Assembly (NCBI GenBank): GCA_013176395.1 | Contig: JABMLP010000007.1 | Coordinates: 496,001-560,000, forward strand | Direction of reading: 5' to 3' | Length of the DNA: 64,000 nt | Origin: Venturia oleaginea | Lineage: Eukaryota > Ascomycota > Dothideomycetes > Venturiales > Venturiaceae | Shown: in pieces, positions 41,960 to 54,324 of the stretch | How positions within the stretch are numbered: the first letter of the stretch is position 1 | Layout of the letters: each line of letters opens with the position of its first letter | Program-made: the position numbers and the translations under genes | Notes under the pieces: model-generated | Told to the model about the DNA's origin: nothing | Seen by the model: the letters and a program-made list of their open reading frames with translations, nothing else | Databases searched by the model: none

Positions 41960-42261
41960 GATTGGAGTTGTTGTTTATAGGACGTTAGGGGCGTTGACAA
42001 TTTGCTTGGATACGTTTTGCACTTTACCTGATTCATCAAAAGCCGAGGTTCAACCTTGTAGTGATGGGGGCGCAGAAGCAGAATGTTCACCTTTTTCGAT
42101 AAGATTGCTGACAGTGAGATGTGAATATGAATAGCTTTAGCTGCTGCTATGATTATGATTGATTGAGTATGTTCGAGCTCATTGTGTAGATCTGAGACTG
42201 GGACACGAATTACTCAGCGAGGACACCGTTAAGTTAGGCTTCAAGAGACCCATTTATTATA

Positions 42262-44110
42262 ACGTATTCCACCATCGAGCGGGTCAACCCATCGAGCGGG
42301 TCAAAAAGGCTTGGCACGACCAACTTATGTTACGACTCTTCAATTTAATCGCTATCAACAATAGATTCTAAGTCCGTCGTGCTGCTATCTGATTCAGAAG
42401 ATATCTTGATATCTTTTTTACAAGTTCGCGCATTATGCCCAGCTGCGCCGCAGTTCCTACAGCGCCGTTGAGTTGGTCGGGCTGTTTCTTGACCACCACT
42501 ACCACGAGCCTTCTTTGATCCCTGAGGCGCTATAGACGCCTCTGCAGCTACCTGCGCTGCTGCAGTCCCATACTCAATAGTACCACCTTGCTGGATCCAC
42601 TTCCTTTTGCGCCATTTTCGGTTCGTTGTTACTGCTAATTGCTCTTCAAGCTCGCGGTTACGCGCAACAAGCAGAGCGTTTTGGTGTAGCATCAATTCAG
42701 CGCCCTTAACAAGCTGGGAAAAGCCTGCCTGCGCAGTAACTGGTGACCGAGTAAAAGACTCGCTTACGAGCTTGGATTGGGATCCAAATTCATAAGTATT
42801 ACTTGGAGTCTTGGACTGCCACGGCGTTTCTGGGAGATGGGTTTCTGGCGGGGTTCGTAGCCGTACTTCAAGGCGATCCAACACCACCTGCGCGTCGATA
42901 GGGACTAGCCCTACTGCCTCAAAAGCCTTTTGACAGTTCTCTTTCGTAAACACGTCGAAAAACGCGTCTTTGAAGGCAGGGAGAAAGCTTTCCTTGTTGA
43001 TATGGTAGACGCGTCGGCGTGCCAAGTCCCGGACACGTTGGGAGTACTTGCGCTTCAACGGCGAGAAGCAGACCACGTCAAGGGGCTGGAGTATATGCAA
43101 CGAGTGCGATGGCATGCAGAGGGTTATAATCTTGTTTTCGAGGCAGTAGTCCTTGAAATCCTGGCTGAGATGGCTCTCATGGCCGTCCAAAATAAGCAGC
43201 CTGTATACCCCCACCTGCCGCGCCTTTGTATACGCGTTAAAGTGCTTCAACCACTCAAGACCAAGCGCATTATTTGTCCAGCCGTTCTCAGAGACCGAGA
43301 GCTTCCAATTCCGTGGTATATCTGCCTCCTCATACCACGCAGAGATATGAACGCGTCCTTTGTAGATAATGAATGGCGGGGTCCCATACCCGGCGGCGCA
43401 GATGCTCTGGATAACTGTAACCCACTCGCGATCGCCTGGCTGGATTAAATTAGGCCGTGTACGTCTTTCAGAAGCTGTGACGACCTTCATTGACCCAGTA
43501 ACGCCCATCTGGAAGCCAATCTCGTCAAAGTTGTGCGTATCCTCGTCGTGGATACCGTACTTTGCCTTGGTGCCTGTAACGAGCTTGAACCACGAGCCAA
43601 TAATCTCTGGATCTTCCTGTAGTATCCTCTGCCTATCCTTAGCTCGATTGAAGGCCATCTTGAGCTCATCTGAGCGCGTTATGAACCTCTCAGCCCAGTT
43701 TTTCCCTACTGGCTCTCCACCGCGTACACCCAGTAGTTTATCCGCCATATCTGCTACCTCACACAGCCGGGGCGCGAATCCTCGCGAATCGAGGTCGAGG
43801 ATGTATTGGAAAATTGTCTGCTCTTCAGTCGTAGTGAGCTTGTGTCGGGCGTTGCGAGTATCTAGGCGATACGTAATTCCGTTATATCGTCTAGTTAATG
43901 TTGAAGGAGGTATATCAAACGCCTCAGCAGCGCGCCGGAGGCTTCAGAATTGGTGGGTATTGTAGGCAGAAAGGGCAAGCTGGATTCTGCCTTCTCTGTT
44001 AGATGATTGCGCGTTTTGTTGTTGAGACATATTGTGTTGATAAGGGAGCAGCTGGTCTTGGCATAAACTGACCCGCTCGATGGGTTGACCCACTCGATGG
44101 TGGAATACGT
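42262..44110 (-). mobile_element. pogo/Fot1-like DNA transposon copy C
   Basis: Ends ACGTATTCCACCATCGAGC and complement, TA at 42260-42261 and 44111-44112, 1,849 bp. Both ends carry the doubled CATCGAGCGGGTCA motif. It is the best-preserved copy by structure and is nearly identical to copy A. Confidence 0.92.
42345..44030 (-). pseudogene. DDE transposase, copy C (single premature stop)
   Basis: Start ATG 44030. A TGA at 43944-43946 replaces the Arg codon (CGA) seen in copy A, 29 codons into the protein. After it the same frame runs open to 42345, with psq/CENP-B-type DNA-binding domains, the DD35D catalytic core and a CCHC knuckle (Cys-Arg-Asn-Cys-Gly-Ala-Ala-Gly-His...Cys). Unlike copy A, the linker is in frame. 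One nonsense change is the only lesion I see. An internal ATG at 43748 could start a 467-aa protein lacking part of the DNA-binding region. Confidence 0.85.
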
Positions 44111-44112
44111 TA

Positions 44113-45100
44113 CATGTTTGCTTCAGTTTCATGCATTCGCACTTTTTCAATCCATCGAGAAACCATCACAGAACTGGGCTATATTGATCCTGGGCTTTCT
44201 GACCGTTTTTCAGTACTTTTGATTCCGACCCCACCGCATCTCCATTTTGTCCCAGCTGATGCCAATCGCACCCATTAATAAACCTGCTAAGAAGTGAATT
44301 CCATAGTACTAGGATAGTAAGTTCGTGATTCTTCCCTATTCTTTTTTGCATCATTCGATTCCCATACTCATGCCCAAATTCACCCTACTCCAATATCCAA
44401 TATCCGTAACAAACCTTTCTCCGTTAGAAACCTTGTCTGGTTCTCCGTTTCATCATTAAGATATTTTTTCGTTCTTCCCGCCGGACGACAAATTGACTCT
44501 ATTACGCGTTGGCTGTTGCTAGCCAACTCCTAGTATATACCTTCTCACGGCCGGAATGACACTTCTCCTGTAGTACTATCGATATTTCGTTGGAACCAAA
44601 TACTACCACGCCACACTCGTCATACAACGAAATGAGCACATCAGTCTCGGGCAAATCAGGAATCTTGATACAGATTGGCCAAGATACAGCACTAGTTGAG
44701 CTGCAGACAAGAATTAAAAGTGAATTTCAACGTGAATGCAAGCAGCTTTCTCGGAGATGGACATTTCTCGAGCATATCAACAAATTCATATCATGTTCTG
44801 TCCGAATCACAGTCTGAAACGCGACCCCATAATAGTGACCTTTAAACTGGGTACGCATCTTGAATGCGTTCAAAAAAGGGTGGCTTTACAGAAACTGAAA
44901 GCTGTCCACGGGCTGAGCGAAATCTTTGAAAAGTCGAGAAGATGCTTAGAAGAATTATCTGTCTATTTTCACATCGTCTAACTCGTGGAAGCACGCAGCA
45001 CACGTTCGACTTCTTGTCAGCCGCCCCAAAAGACGCTTCGCAACTGCTCAAATGTTTGAAGCTGATGGCTCCTCTGAAGTAACTGTGTAGGTACGGGAGT
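44113..45100. other. Gene-poor stretch, possible upstream exons of the 2EXR-like gene
   Basis: Two overlapping plus-strand frames (44633-44817 and 44736-44981) have plausible composition, but I cannot join them. They may be decayed 5' exons of the gene that follows. Confidence 0.3.
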
Positions 45101-45129
45101 TTGCTTCCTGCACGACATCCATCGTCGAG

Positions 45130-46070
45130 TCGAAGGTGGTCCTGATACACGGCATCCTACTTTTCTTGATAATCCGGACTTGATCGAGATCCGGCGCGGA
45201 GACCGAATTCTGATCAAAGTTATCATCGAACGGAAGTCTGCCGAATTGGCTCTCGAACATCCTCTTCAGAATTTCTCTTTCCATTTCCTGGAGCTGCCTG
45301 TAGAGTTACAGTCCATGGTAATTTTTCATCTGGTAGTTGCGGATCTGCCGATCCCGCTTCAATCTCGCCATTTGGATGACCCGTCTATAAACCATGGCTA
45401 TCATTCCAAAAGCTGCTGTGGACACTGTCTGGACACTGTCGTGTCTTCTCCATTGAGACTGAGGACAGATGCCGTTGCATCAACTTCGAATCGTACTCAA
45501 CCTCGTACCGTTGGGTTTCACTCTTAACCCCAATCTTTTTTGTCTCTAAAAGACATAAGAGGTGAAGCAATCCGACTCTACTGGTACGAAAAAATCTTCT
45601 GCATCCATGACAAGGGAATTGATTCCACAAGATCAATACATCTGCGCAGAAACCAGAAATTTATGACTCCAGTGCCTACGGTGTATTTCCAGCACATCCG
45701 GCGTCTGGTTATCGATACATTCACATATCTAGTTAGGTATTTACTCAGATGTCGATAAATGCGGTGAGATGAGTCAATTAATTAGGCCCGTATTTTGAGA
45801 TGTCTGGAGGTGGTACAAGGCCCGAACCTTCAGGTTGAAATTCGGACGTCTTGCTTATTTCTTAATGAGGCCAAGCAGCCAGACGATAGAGAAACGAAGA
45901 AAAAAATGGAGGAAGTTCTTCTCGAATGGCAAATAAAAGCGAAGACTTTTGATCTACATCTAAAGATCCTGTTACTGGAGGCTAGTGGGTCGAAAAGAGT
46001 CGTGGTCAATCACCAACTATGGTGTGACCTAGACTGTGTAGTGTATTTGAGCGTTGGAGCTGTTGCTTAG
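45130..46070 (+). pseudogene. 2EXR/F-box-like domain protein, probably degenerate
   Basis: One frame can be followed through 45130-45504, 45553-45736 and 45800-46070 by removing introns of 48 bp (GTACCG...TAAAAG, CTTAAC branch) and 63 bp (GTATTT...TTTGAG). The core Phe-His-Phe-Leu-Glu-Leu-Pro-Val-Glu-Leu-Gln, the later Ile-Arg-Gly-Glu-Ala-Ile-Arg-Leu-Tyr-Trp and a Tyr-Phe-Gln-His-Ile-Arg-Arg-Leu segment match the layout of fungal 2EXR/F-box-like proteins. These are widespread and of unknown function. Without the first intron the frame meets TAA at 45525. The N-terminus is unclear and the block after Pro-Ile is poorly conserved in pattern, so this may be a relic. Confidence 0.5.
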
Positions 46071-46752
46071 TCTTTCGATCAACATTTTGTTTCCCTGTAT
46101 TGAGCTCTAAATGCTCGACACTAAATGTTTCTTCGCGTTCATTTCAAAAAGTCCACGACCAACACTCTTTCCTCCTAGCCTCCCCTTTCAACGTAGTCCC
46201 TCTTCAACCACTCATACCAACGATGGCGATATAAAACCGAAGCTCAGCTAACGAATGGTCGAGGCCTGGGAAGATTGTATAGAAAGCCCAGACCTAGTCG
46301 ATTGGATGTACTGCCCGGCAGTCGGCTCTAGATTCGCCGACGGAACTAGTAAGCTGAATCTGGACGTGTGCAGAAGGACGGTAGACCACGAATGCGAAAA
46401 TTGTGTTCTATTTTCAAAGCCTCAAACAATAAACGGTTGGACCATTCTACTACGCCTCGCTGGACCTGCAATTACTGTTGCCTCATGCTGAGATTCAAGA
46501 TATTCTATTTTCTTAAGTTCAATACTGATGAGTTTGGCACCCTGACGAAGATACTTTGCTAGGAATTTACAGATGTCGATCTTGAGTTGACAAGTGGACA
46601 GCCTCCTTTGCAATCTCATTTTGGTGTTCAAGGAAGGGGTATGAATTGACATATCCCCAGTGATGCCATAGACAAGACCTCTCGGACAAAAGTCATAGTG
46701 TTCTTCTACCTGAGGTAAAAGCCTCATCAATTTTGATCTGTTGAATTGGATT
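46071..46752. other. Intergenic, no supported gene
   Basis: A plus-strand frame 46255-46491 (ATG start, Trp/Cys-containing) could be a small gene or a 3' exon of the preceding one. There is no splice or family support. Confidence 0.3.
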
Positions 46753-49700
46753 CTAGGAAACACTACTGCTAGTCCTGGACCTTGACCTCGTTATTAACGA
46801 ACGAAATCTCGAGGGCTTTTTGACGGAAAGTAACGACGCTGACGAATTTCTCACGCTACCAAAACTACTCCCCAAGTCCGCGACCCGTCCTATGAAAGGA
46901 TTACCTGGTGGAGTGGAGTCGCTATACCGTTTCCGGAGACGCGTCTCTCTCATCAGAAATGATCGCGCAACTATAGTTTCGATATCGGCATGTGTCAGTT
47001 TAGGATCGAGAGAAACACGCCAGTCGGTCAACATGTTGTATTTATAGCCAATCTCGTCGAGAACTTCTTTCTCGACATATTCTTTGCTCAGATAGAGTTT
47101 CCCCTCTGCATGTTGGTGGTCGAGTTGAAACGGATCGTCGATCATCGCTTGCGGAATGTAGTTGATGCTGAACAAGATAACATGAACCGGCTGACGCCCC
47201 AAGAACCATGTTTCGCCGTATTCTATTATTCCCCGTGATTAGTACTCAGTTAAGCAAGCATACGTTGCGATATAGACTTACCATTGGACCTGACATAGCT
47301 GGGCTTCCATCCAGTTTTCAAAAATGATGTGTAGAGATCACTAGCAAGGCTCGGTCCAGGCGGATGCCACAGGGCCGTTCCTCTCAGCGTACACCCACCA
47401 GATCCCGATCGCTCGTAGAATTGGCTGGGAACACAAGGCGTTTCCGCGCCTTCTTCAATCAAAGGCCTAAATCCGAATCGTAGCATGGATTTGGTCAAGA
47501 TTTTGTATTCATGCTCCTTCCACCACATGCGGCTGGGGAAAATGACCATTTGAGATGGATCTGAATCTAGATCCGCGTCAGTCACTCTGACAATTCCCGA
47601 CCGCGTTCGTGGAGTCGTCTCTGTCGTCTCTGTTTCTGTCTCAGTGATGACACTCATTGAACTTTGAACAGAGGCGGTGCTTGATTGGTCTTCTTCGACG
47701 TAAGCTTGTGTTGGAATAGGTTTATAGTAGGTTTCGGTCCAATGTGGCGTGGTCTCTCCTTGCGCAGCACGAAGTTCTCGCATCTGATTCTCGAACTTTT
47801 GACGGGCATCTTCAGCTCGTTCTTTGGCTTGTACTTCAACATCAAGCTTTTCCTGATATTTCGCAAGGTTTTCTTGATATTCAGCAAACAGCTTCGCGCC
47901 TCGATCAGCCTCTTGCTGTACCAGCTTCATCGCCTCCTCATGCTTCGATGCGGTTTCTCGCTCTGCCTTTACTGCGAGGTTCGATAAAGTTTCTGCTTTT
48001 TCTTGGGCAATTCTCAAGGCTTGCTCCTGCTTCTCCTTCTCCGCTTCGGATTTACGTTCAAGCTCAGCCAATGACCAAGAGCATGAAGTCACTGCCTCTT
48101 GTGCAGCCAGCAACTGTTTTTCCAATTGGAGTGCCTTAAGGTTCTGTTCAAGAATATGAGCCTGAAAAGTTTCGAGAGCTTCTGCACGCCGTTTAGCTAG
48201 AACTTCTTCATCCATGGCCTTGATTCTCGATTCAAAATCCGCCTCCAACTTTGCTTTAGCGCTGTTGACTTCCTGCTGTACAATTTGTCGTTGCAACTTC
48301 TGTAATTCTGCCTGTAGTGGCGCAATTCGATCAGGTTCGGGCTGTGGCACACGTGAGAGAGCCGGGGGTGATCCCGACAAATGCGTAGCATAATGATATC
48401 CGTAGTAATTTGACAGTGGGGGATAGACACCGCATGATTGATACGGCATTATTGTATAGTAGGGGTTGAAAGCGTGGGGTGGTTGTGGAGGGCTGTCATA
48501 CAACCTATGAGAATGGTGTCGAGAAGACTGACTAGAGCCTTCAAACCCGATACTTTCGCTTCGCCCATTCGGTGAGGACAGTGGAGATGCGCTTCGTTGT
48601 CGTTTTGGTGCTATTGAAGGCATGCTTTGTTTTCGTGCCGGCGCCCTCAATCTTTCAGTAAGGATTTCTGCCTCGGCCGCTGCGATTCTTCGCTGAAGTC
48701 TAGCAGTTGCATTCGTTTGCTGTTGAAGAAGTCGAGGTTTCCGCTTGGTCTCGGCAGCAGCAGCTGCATCCACCGCATCTCCATCTCCATCTCTAGATCT
48801 AGATTCAGACTCAGCAAAATCATCGTCTTGTTCTGTGGAAATACGACTGGAATCCGACTCTTGTGTCACCTGATCAAAGCCGCTATACTCAGAAAAGCTG
48901 CGCATGGAAAGAGTACTTGACGGAACAAGTGCTGGTTTTCGTGCAGAAGTAGACTCCCTTCGAGTGTTCTGTGACCCTATGAAGGAAACAGACTTTTGGG
49001 TGCGTGAGAGCTCAGCTTCTGCGCTACTGACCATGCTCGTCGGTGGTAAAGCCTCCTTCGCCGTGGACGACTCGGCGGCGATTGATTCCGGAAGGTCTTT
49101 CATAGCATAAACATCAGCTTTGCTTCTCTTTTCATTTGTCTCTTTTGCGCCGAGGACGCCGTCCACTGTAGTTTCTATGACTGATTTGTTGATTGTGCCG
49201 TTCACGTCATTTGCTCGCTCATTCCCCTCTGCCTCGTCCTCGGTCGCAGATTTCACGCGTTCCCAGCGATTCCCCTCTATAGCGTTCTCTTCGTCCATGA
49301 GCACATCGCAATCTCTACTTTCCCCCATTTCGAGCTTGAGATCTTTGACTTGTGCGTCTCCGATCCAAATTCTGCCTTCAGCGTCGCGTGTGGCCCCGCT
49401 TCTGCAGAGCGCCTTGGTATCTCCTTCAACAAGTCTTGCAACCACCACCGAATTGGCGTCCAAGACCTCGCCAAACCTGTCAATCGTCAAGCCTTTGAGG
49501 TTGTGAAAATTCGCTGACGGGACACCTCTGGCTGTTGTTGTGGTGTTATTGTTGGCATTTCTCCCTCTGCCCTCGTTCTTAACTAGCACCGATTCCTCGA
49601 TGTTCACTAATGGAGCCCAGGCAATTGATCTAACAACCTCAGTTTTCGGCTCAGGATTGATGACAGGCATTGTATCTTCTGGAGGAATTTCCATTGAGAG

Positions 49701-52140
49701 AAATTCTGCACCTTCGGAAGTCATACTATCACCTTTGTCTTTTTGTCCATCTGGATAATTGGAGACAACCGTTTCGACCCTGCCCACGACTTCGCTGGCG
49801 CGATTGACGACATTACCTTGAGCATCGCAAGAGTATATCATGGAAGCGAATCTCTTTGCGCCGCCTTCGATTACCTTTCCAATGACCACTTTCTCGTGAT
49901 CGATGACAGTGCCATCGCGCTCGATACACAGACCGGCGAGGATAGTGAGTGGACGAGGTTTTTCCTTCATCGTGGGGCCTGAAATTTGTAGTTTCCTTGG
50001 CCCCGTCCTCTTTTCTTTGCCCCTTCTATCATTCTTCCGAAAATTTGGCCAGTCGTCAAGCGCCAAGTCGTCATATTCAATAATCGGGGCGTCTTGAGGT
50101 TGAGAATCGGCACTGGGCTCGCCGGAATTATCATTGTTTTGTCCCTGGGGCTCAAGAGCAGCAAGAGTGCTTCGTCTTGCAAATATTCGTGCTTGACCAA
50201 CCACATTCAGCTTTTTATCCCTGAGCTCGCCTGTCTCGGTACAGCGGTATTGCCTCTTGTTAATCAATCCTGTGTCACCATCGACAAGCTCACTAATAGA
50301 AAGACCATTTTGATCGAGGATACGACCATCAACGGCAAGTTGGAGCCCTTCGAGAGCTGACATGTCTTGAGGATCTAGCATCTCGAATGCCCTTGTCTTG
50401 CTAGGTACCTTGAGTTCTAGCCCAACAGGCTTGTCTGTCTCGATAAAACCCTGTAATTCTAGTTCAGCGGACTTCTCGTTCTTGCTGTGTGACTTCAGAT
50501 CTGCTTCAGAGCTGGCGTTTTCACCGTCTGTATCATTCTTCCGAATTTCTCCACTTTCGGGCTCCTGAACAAGGTAGTCGCATGCAACTCTCGTCTTGCC
50601 TTCGTTTTGTGACACGGAATCTGCGTAAGGGGGAGGAGGAATTGCTTCTGAGGCATCTGGCGCAGGAGGCATTGTGGTGTTTGTTGCCATGCCGTCGGTA
50701 CTCGCTCGTGCCACAGTGATGGCCTTTCCAACCCTTTTCGTGCCAGACCAAACATTGCCGATATCATCACAGGTCGCTTTGACTTTGCTCAATCTGTCTG
50801 GGTCACCTTTGGTCAATGCTCCAATGATGTCACCAACATCAGTCGTAATGTCGCCGGATGACTGGATTTGGCAGCCACTCAATATGGCTAGGTCCATATG
50901 TGTTTTCATCTGCTTGAGAGTGGCTTTGATGGTTCTGTCGAACGAGTCTTTGAAGCTCGGGAGCTTTGACGAAGTGGACGACATTGCATTTTCATGAATC
51001 CGATTTCTGTCCATGGTGGTCCATTCTCCAAGAAGCTCGTCTACAGCCCTTGACCTTAGTTTGGAGTCTCCCCAGAGGGCATCTTTCTCATCAGGACATA
51101 TGCTGTAGGGCAGCTTCTTTCGTTTCCAGTTTTGTGGTAAACCATCATCATCAGGGTCACTCTCCGGAGTAGTTTCATCGGGATTGTGTGTTGCGACAGT
51201 TTTTGCAAACCCAGACTTACTTCCGAGAGAACAACCATGATTGTTTTGCACTGCTGAAGCCAGTGTTCGATAATAAAGCCAAGCCATGGTCTGACTTGTT
51301 GGTTCTTTCCAGTGGCGGAATCCGAGGATATCTTGTGTCTCAGAGGCCTCCTGCTCACGAACGCTTAGAACGTGTAGTTCTCTGATCGTGTAGCGCACTG
51401 CCTCAGCACGACTTTCGGCAAGGCGACGATGGTGGCCTTCAAGTTCCATTTGAGATTTGGGTCGTTTTTGGCCCAATCTGTTCCATGTTCAGTTTAATGA
51501 TTCTGGGTTGAAACAGGACGCGGAAATCGATAGTAACGGTGACAAACTTCTGACAATAGAACACAAAAACTGACTGAAAAGCATCGCGATCTAGGTCGAG
51601 TGGACAGGATGCTCAGTGTACGCGCGATTTTTGCTTTCGACAAGCCGAAGCGAATCAAGTTTGACGAATTGACTGCAACTTGAAATGGCAAACTTACTTC
51701 TGAGTACCCACACTGACAGTAACAGCAATCTGGATGATCGAGACCAGAAGATTAAGGCTAGCCTTCACTGCATTGACTTTCGAAATCAAGGGCGCAATGC
51801 GGGACTCTTTGAATAGCCAGTTCATGCGCTCCCATGGCCCATCACACTTGCCAACGTTGGCGACAATGTCGGTTAGATCTTTTTGTAAGGCGTCGAATCG
51901 AGTCAGAGTTTCGCTGGCTGTAATGATCAGTTGATCTTTCACAAGCTTGCGATTATCATCGAGGGTGATTTTTAGCTGGTCAAAGATGCCAGCAAGACAG
52001 GTGAGTTCTGACGCTATATCGGCAAGTTCTTTCGGTGCGGTAATGAGTTTGTTCGATATTTCATACAGGGAGATGGACAATTGAACCCCGACCGCGGAAA
52101 CGCCTGCAATGCTGGCGATTATTGATAATGGATCGCTCAT
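46753..52140 (-). CDS. Large protein: fungal STAND N-terminal domain, DUF3659-like repeats, coiled coil
   Basis: Three exons (52140-51698, 51477-47282, 47222-46753) with introns of 220 bp (GTAAGT...GAACAG) and 59 bp (GTAAGT...TACTAAT...AATAG). The total of 5,109 nt keeps frame and gives 1,702 aa. Residues 1-147 match the fungal N-terminal domain of STAND proteins (Asp-Pro-Leu-Ser-Ile-Ile-Ala-Ser-Ile-Ala-Gly-Val...). Around 520, 675 and 810 lie three repeats of the DUF3659 type (Leu-x-Leu-x-Val-Asp-Gly-x-Ile-Leu-Asp and variants). About 950-1080 is Ser/Arg/Pro-rich low complexity. About 1190-1400 is a long Glu/Ala/Lys/Gln coiled coil. The last ~230 residues form a compact Trp/Tyr-rich module. 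There is no NACHT or NB-ARC P-loop. The role is unknown; STAND-N domains often act in fungal non-self recognition. Confidence 0.85.
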
Positions 52141-54324
52141 ACTGTACTGAGGCGCGTGGGATGTGGCTCATTATAGCCTTGCGCAATCGAGTCGGTAGTT
52201 TGCGGTCGTAGCATAAAGAAGCTGCTCGACAGATTGCGATGACCCCAGATTGATCAAATTGGCATCGGGATGTTGAGATTGTTCAATTAGGAGATGAGGT
52301 GAAAGTGGCAGAAGGAATCTTTTGAGCACTACAGCTGAATGCCGGGGTAGACGCAACTTTCGACCGGTCAGTCTAAGCTACTCTGAAGATAAGCGGTGCA
52401 AGTGGCGAGGTGCATGGTCGATCATTGCCAACCGCAGCTGAGCCCTTGTGCTTTCATCCTTTCAAAGAATCGGGGTTCCTCGTTGAGAAAGAGTCCCACG
52501 TCCCCCAACCCAAGACGCCCGTGTGTCTGATGTATCCCTGCTCGAAAGCCGCAGACCAGGCCATGGGTAGTCCCTGAAGAGCATCATGTATTGATTGATA
52601 CCTCGCCAAGGTATCACCTGGATGTCGTCCACGATGGAGATTCAAGGAATTTTCTAATATATTTCCTTACATGACTGCTAAAGATACATCGAGACAAATT
52701 AATGAAAGAATAGATCGACAAGCCGTTGTGAGTATTGCGAGGTGGTGGATGAGACTGGAGTAAGGCAATGCAGCATGCGGGGCGAGGAATGGCGTTTTCA
52801 ACCCACTGGAATAGCCATGGGACTGGGATATCAGTCAATTCCACCTGCCGATTTCCGTTGGATGGTGTTGTTGAATGTTGATGGTGTATGGTGAAAAGCT
52901 GTCGTTGGATACTCTGTCGCCTCAGGCAGCATTCTGAGAAATCCACACGCATAGGTAGACCCGTGCCTCGATCTACACGAAGGCAGAAAAAGTTTGTGCC
53001 AGACTTTGAGTACGATCTGATTTCATGCAACATCTTTCACATCGACATCGTTCCATAGCACTCACGACCAGGAGCCTGAATTCGCTGTCGGAAACTTTGT
53101 GAGAGATGATGGTCCAACTCCGCTGCCATGTTCTCAGTCAGCAGCAAAGTGTTCATCCAAAACCTACCTGCAAGTCCACAGCAAGACCGATATGTACGGC
53201 CTTGGTATCTGAGTTGAATTCTACCTTCAGTGCTATGGCACAATTCTCGCATCCTGGATGGCCACTTCGGCAGTATCAGGCCTCAGATTCACTCGCTCCG
53301 ATCCGTCTTCATCGCAGCAAAATTCTCGCTCTGGTTATCCAGACGGCCCAGGACAAGTCAAGCTATAGATCCAAGCCGTCCTGCTTGCAACATCTGTTGT
53401 ACCTTCACTCGCACGTAACGCTTAGCAGCCATGGCCACCTTTCCGTCGAATGCCATGGTTTCATGTCCGCTGGCCTGCCTGTTCTAGGTCGAAATCAACC
53501 GTCATCAACGTAGAAGAAAACGAAATATCGTATACTGGCTAACCACAGGTTCGCCTCCTTAATTTGAAGCCTTAGCTTCACCTTACAATACGTCGACCGG
53601 TTATCGAACCTGATGCTCAATGCTCAAGACATACTGAAAACTCTATGGGCATGATCAGTGACAAGTAAAAACCTCACAAAGTTCCGATGAGTGGCCTTGG
53701 TTGAGGTCTATACATGGCATACTGACCCCTGGATGGGTATCGAATTCTAGACTTAACGTATGACGCTCCAACACCATCAGGCGTCCTAAATTATTGCTAT
53801 GAGATATGGATCCTCAAATCCTGCAACCCAAAGCTGACACTTTTGGCCCGACCTTTTCCATCCTCGCGTCAAAACGACGAACCCGAATGCCAGACCTGTT
53901 AACATCACAAAAGAAAACAGTGCTGGAGAGAACACACAACGTGCCAGCGAGGCCGTTGGCGGCGGCATAGACATCGTCGTAGAGCTGTACGTCGTTTACG
54001 CCGCAATGACGGCATACGTTCTCGTTATATTCGGTTCCGTCGCTGTGGTTGTCATCGTCAAATAGCTGGCCCCTGAAGACCTCGACTTTGCTTTCAGAAC
54101 TTCTTCTGTGACAGTGGACCGCTCAGCTCTTTTGGGTACAATGTTGGTGTAGATTGGCGCAGTGCAAGAGTATGGAGGCTGTTCCGGAGTACAATCCGAT
54201 ATGATTCTCCATGTGCTAATCTTCGCGAGGATATTGTGGACGTCGACGACTGTCATGGTGGTAGCAGTGTACATCCTAGAGCCTAAATATTTGTTACTAA
54301 ACCAAAAGGATTCGAAAAGTTATA
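52141..54324. other. Gene-poor stretch
   Basis: Only short unrelated frames. On the minus strand 53786-53974 encodes a hydrophobic segment followed by Arg/Lys, possibly the end of a decayed membrane protein whose upstream part may lie in 53996-54274. No splice model works. Confidence 0.3.
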
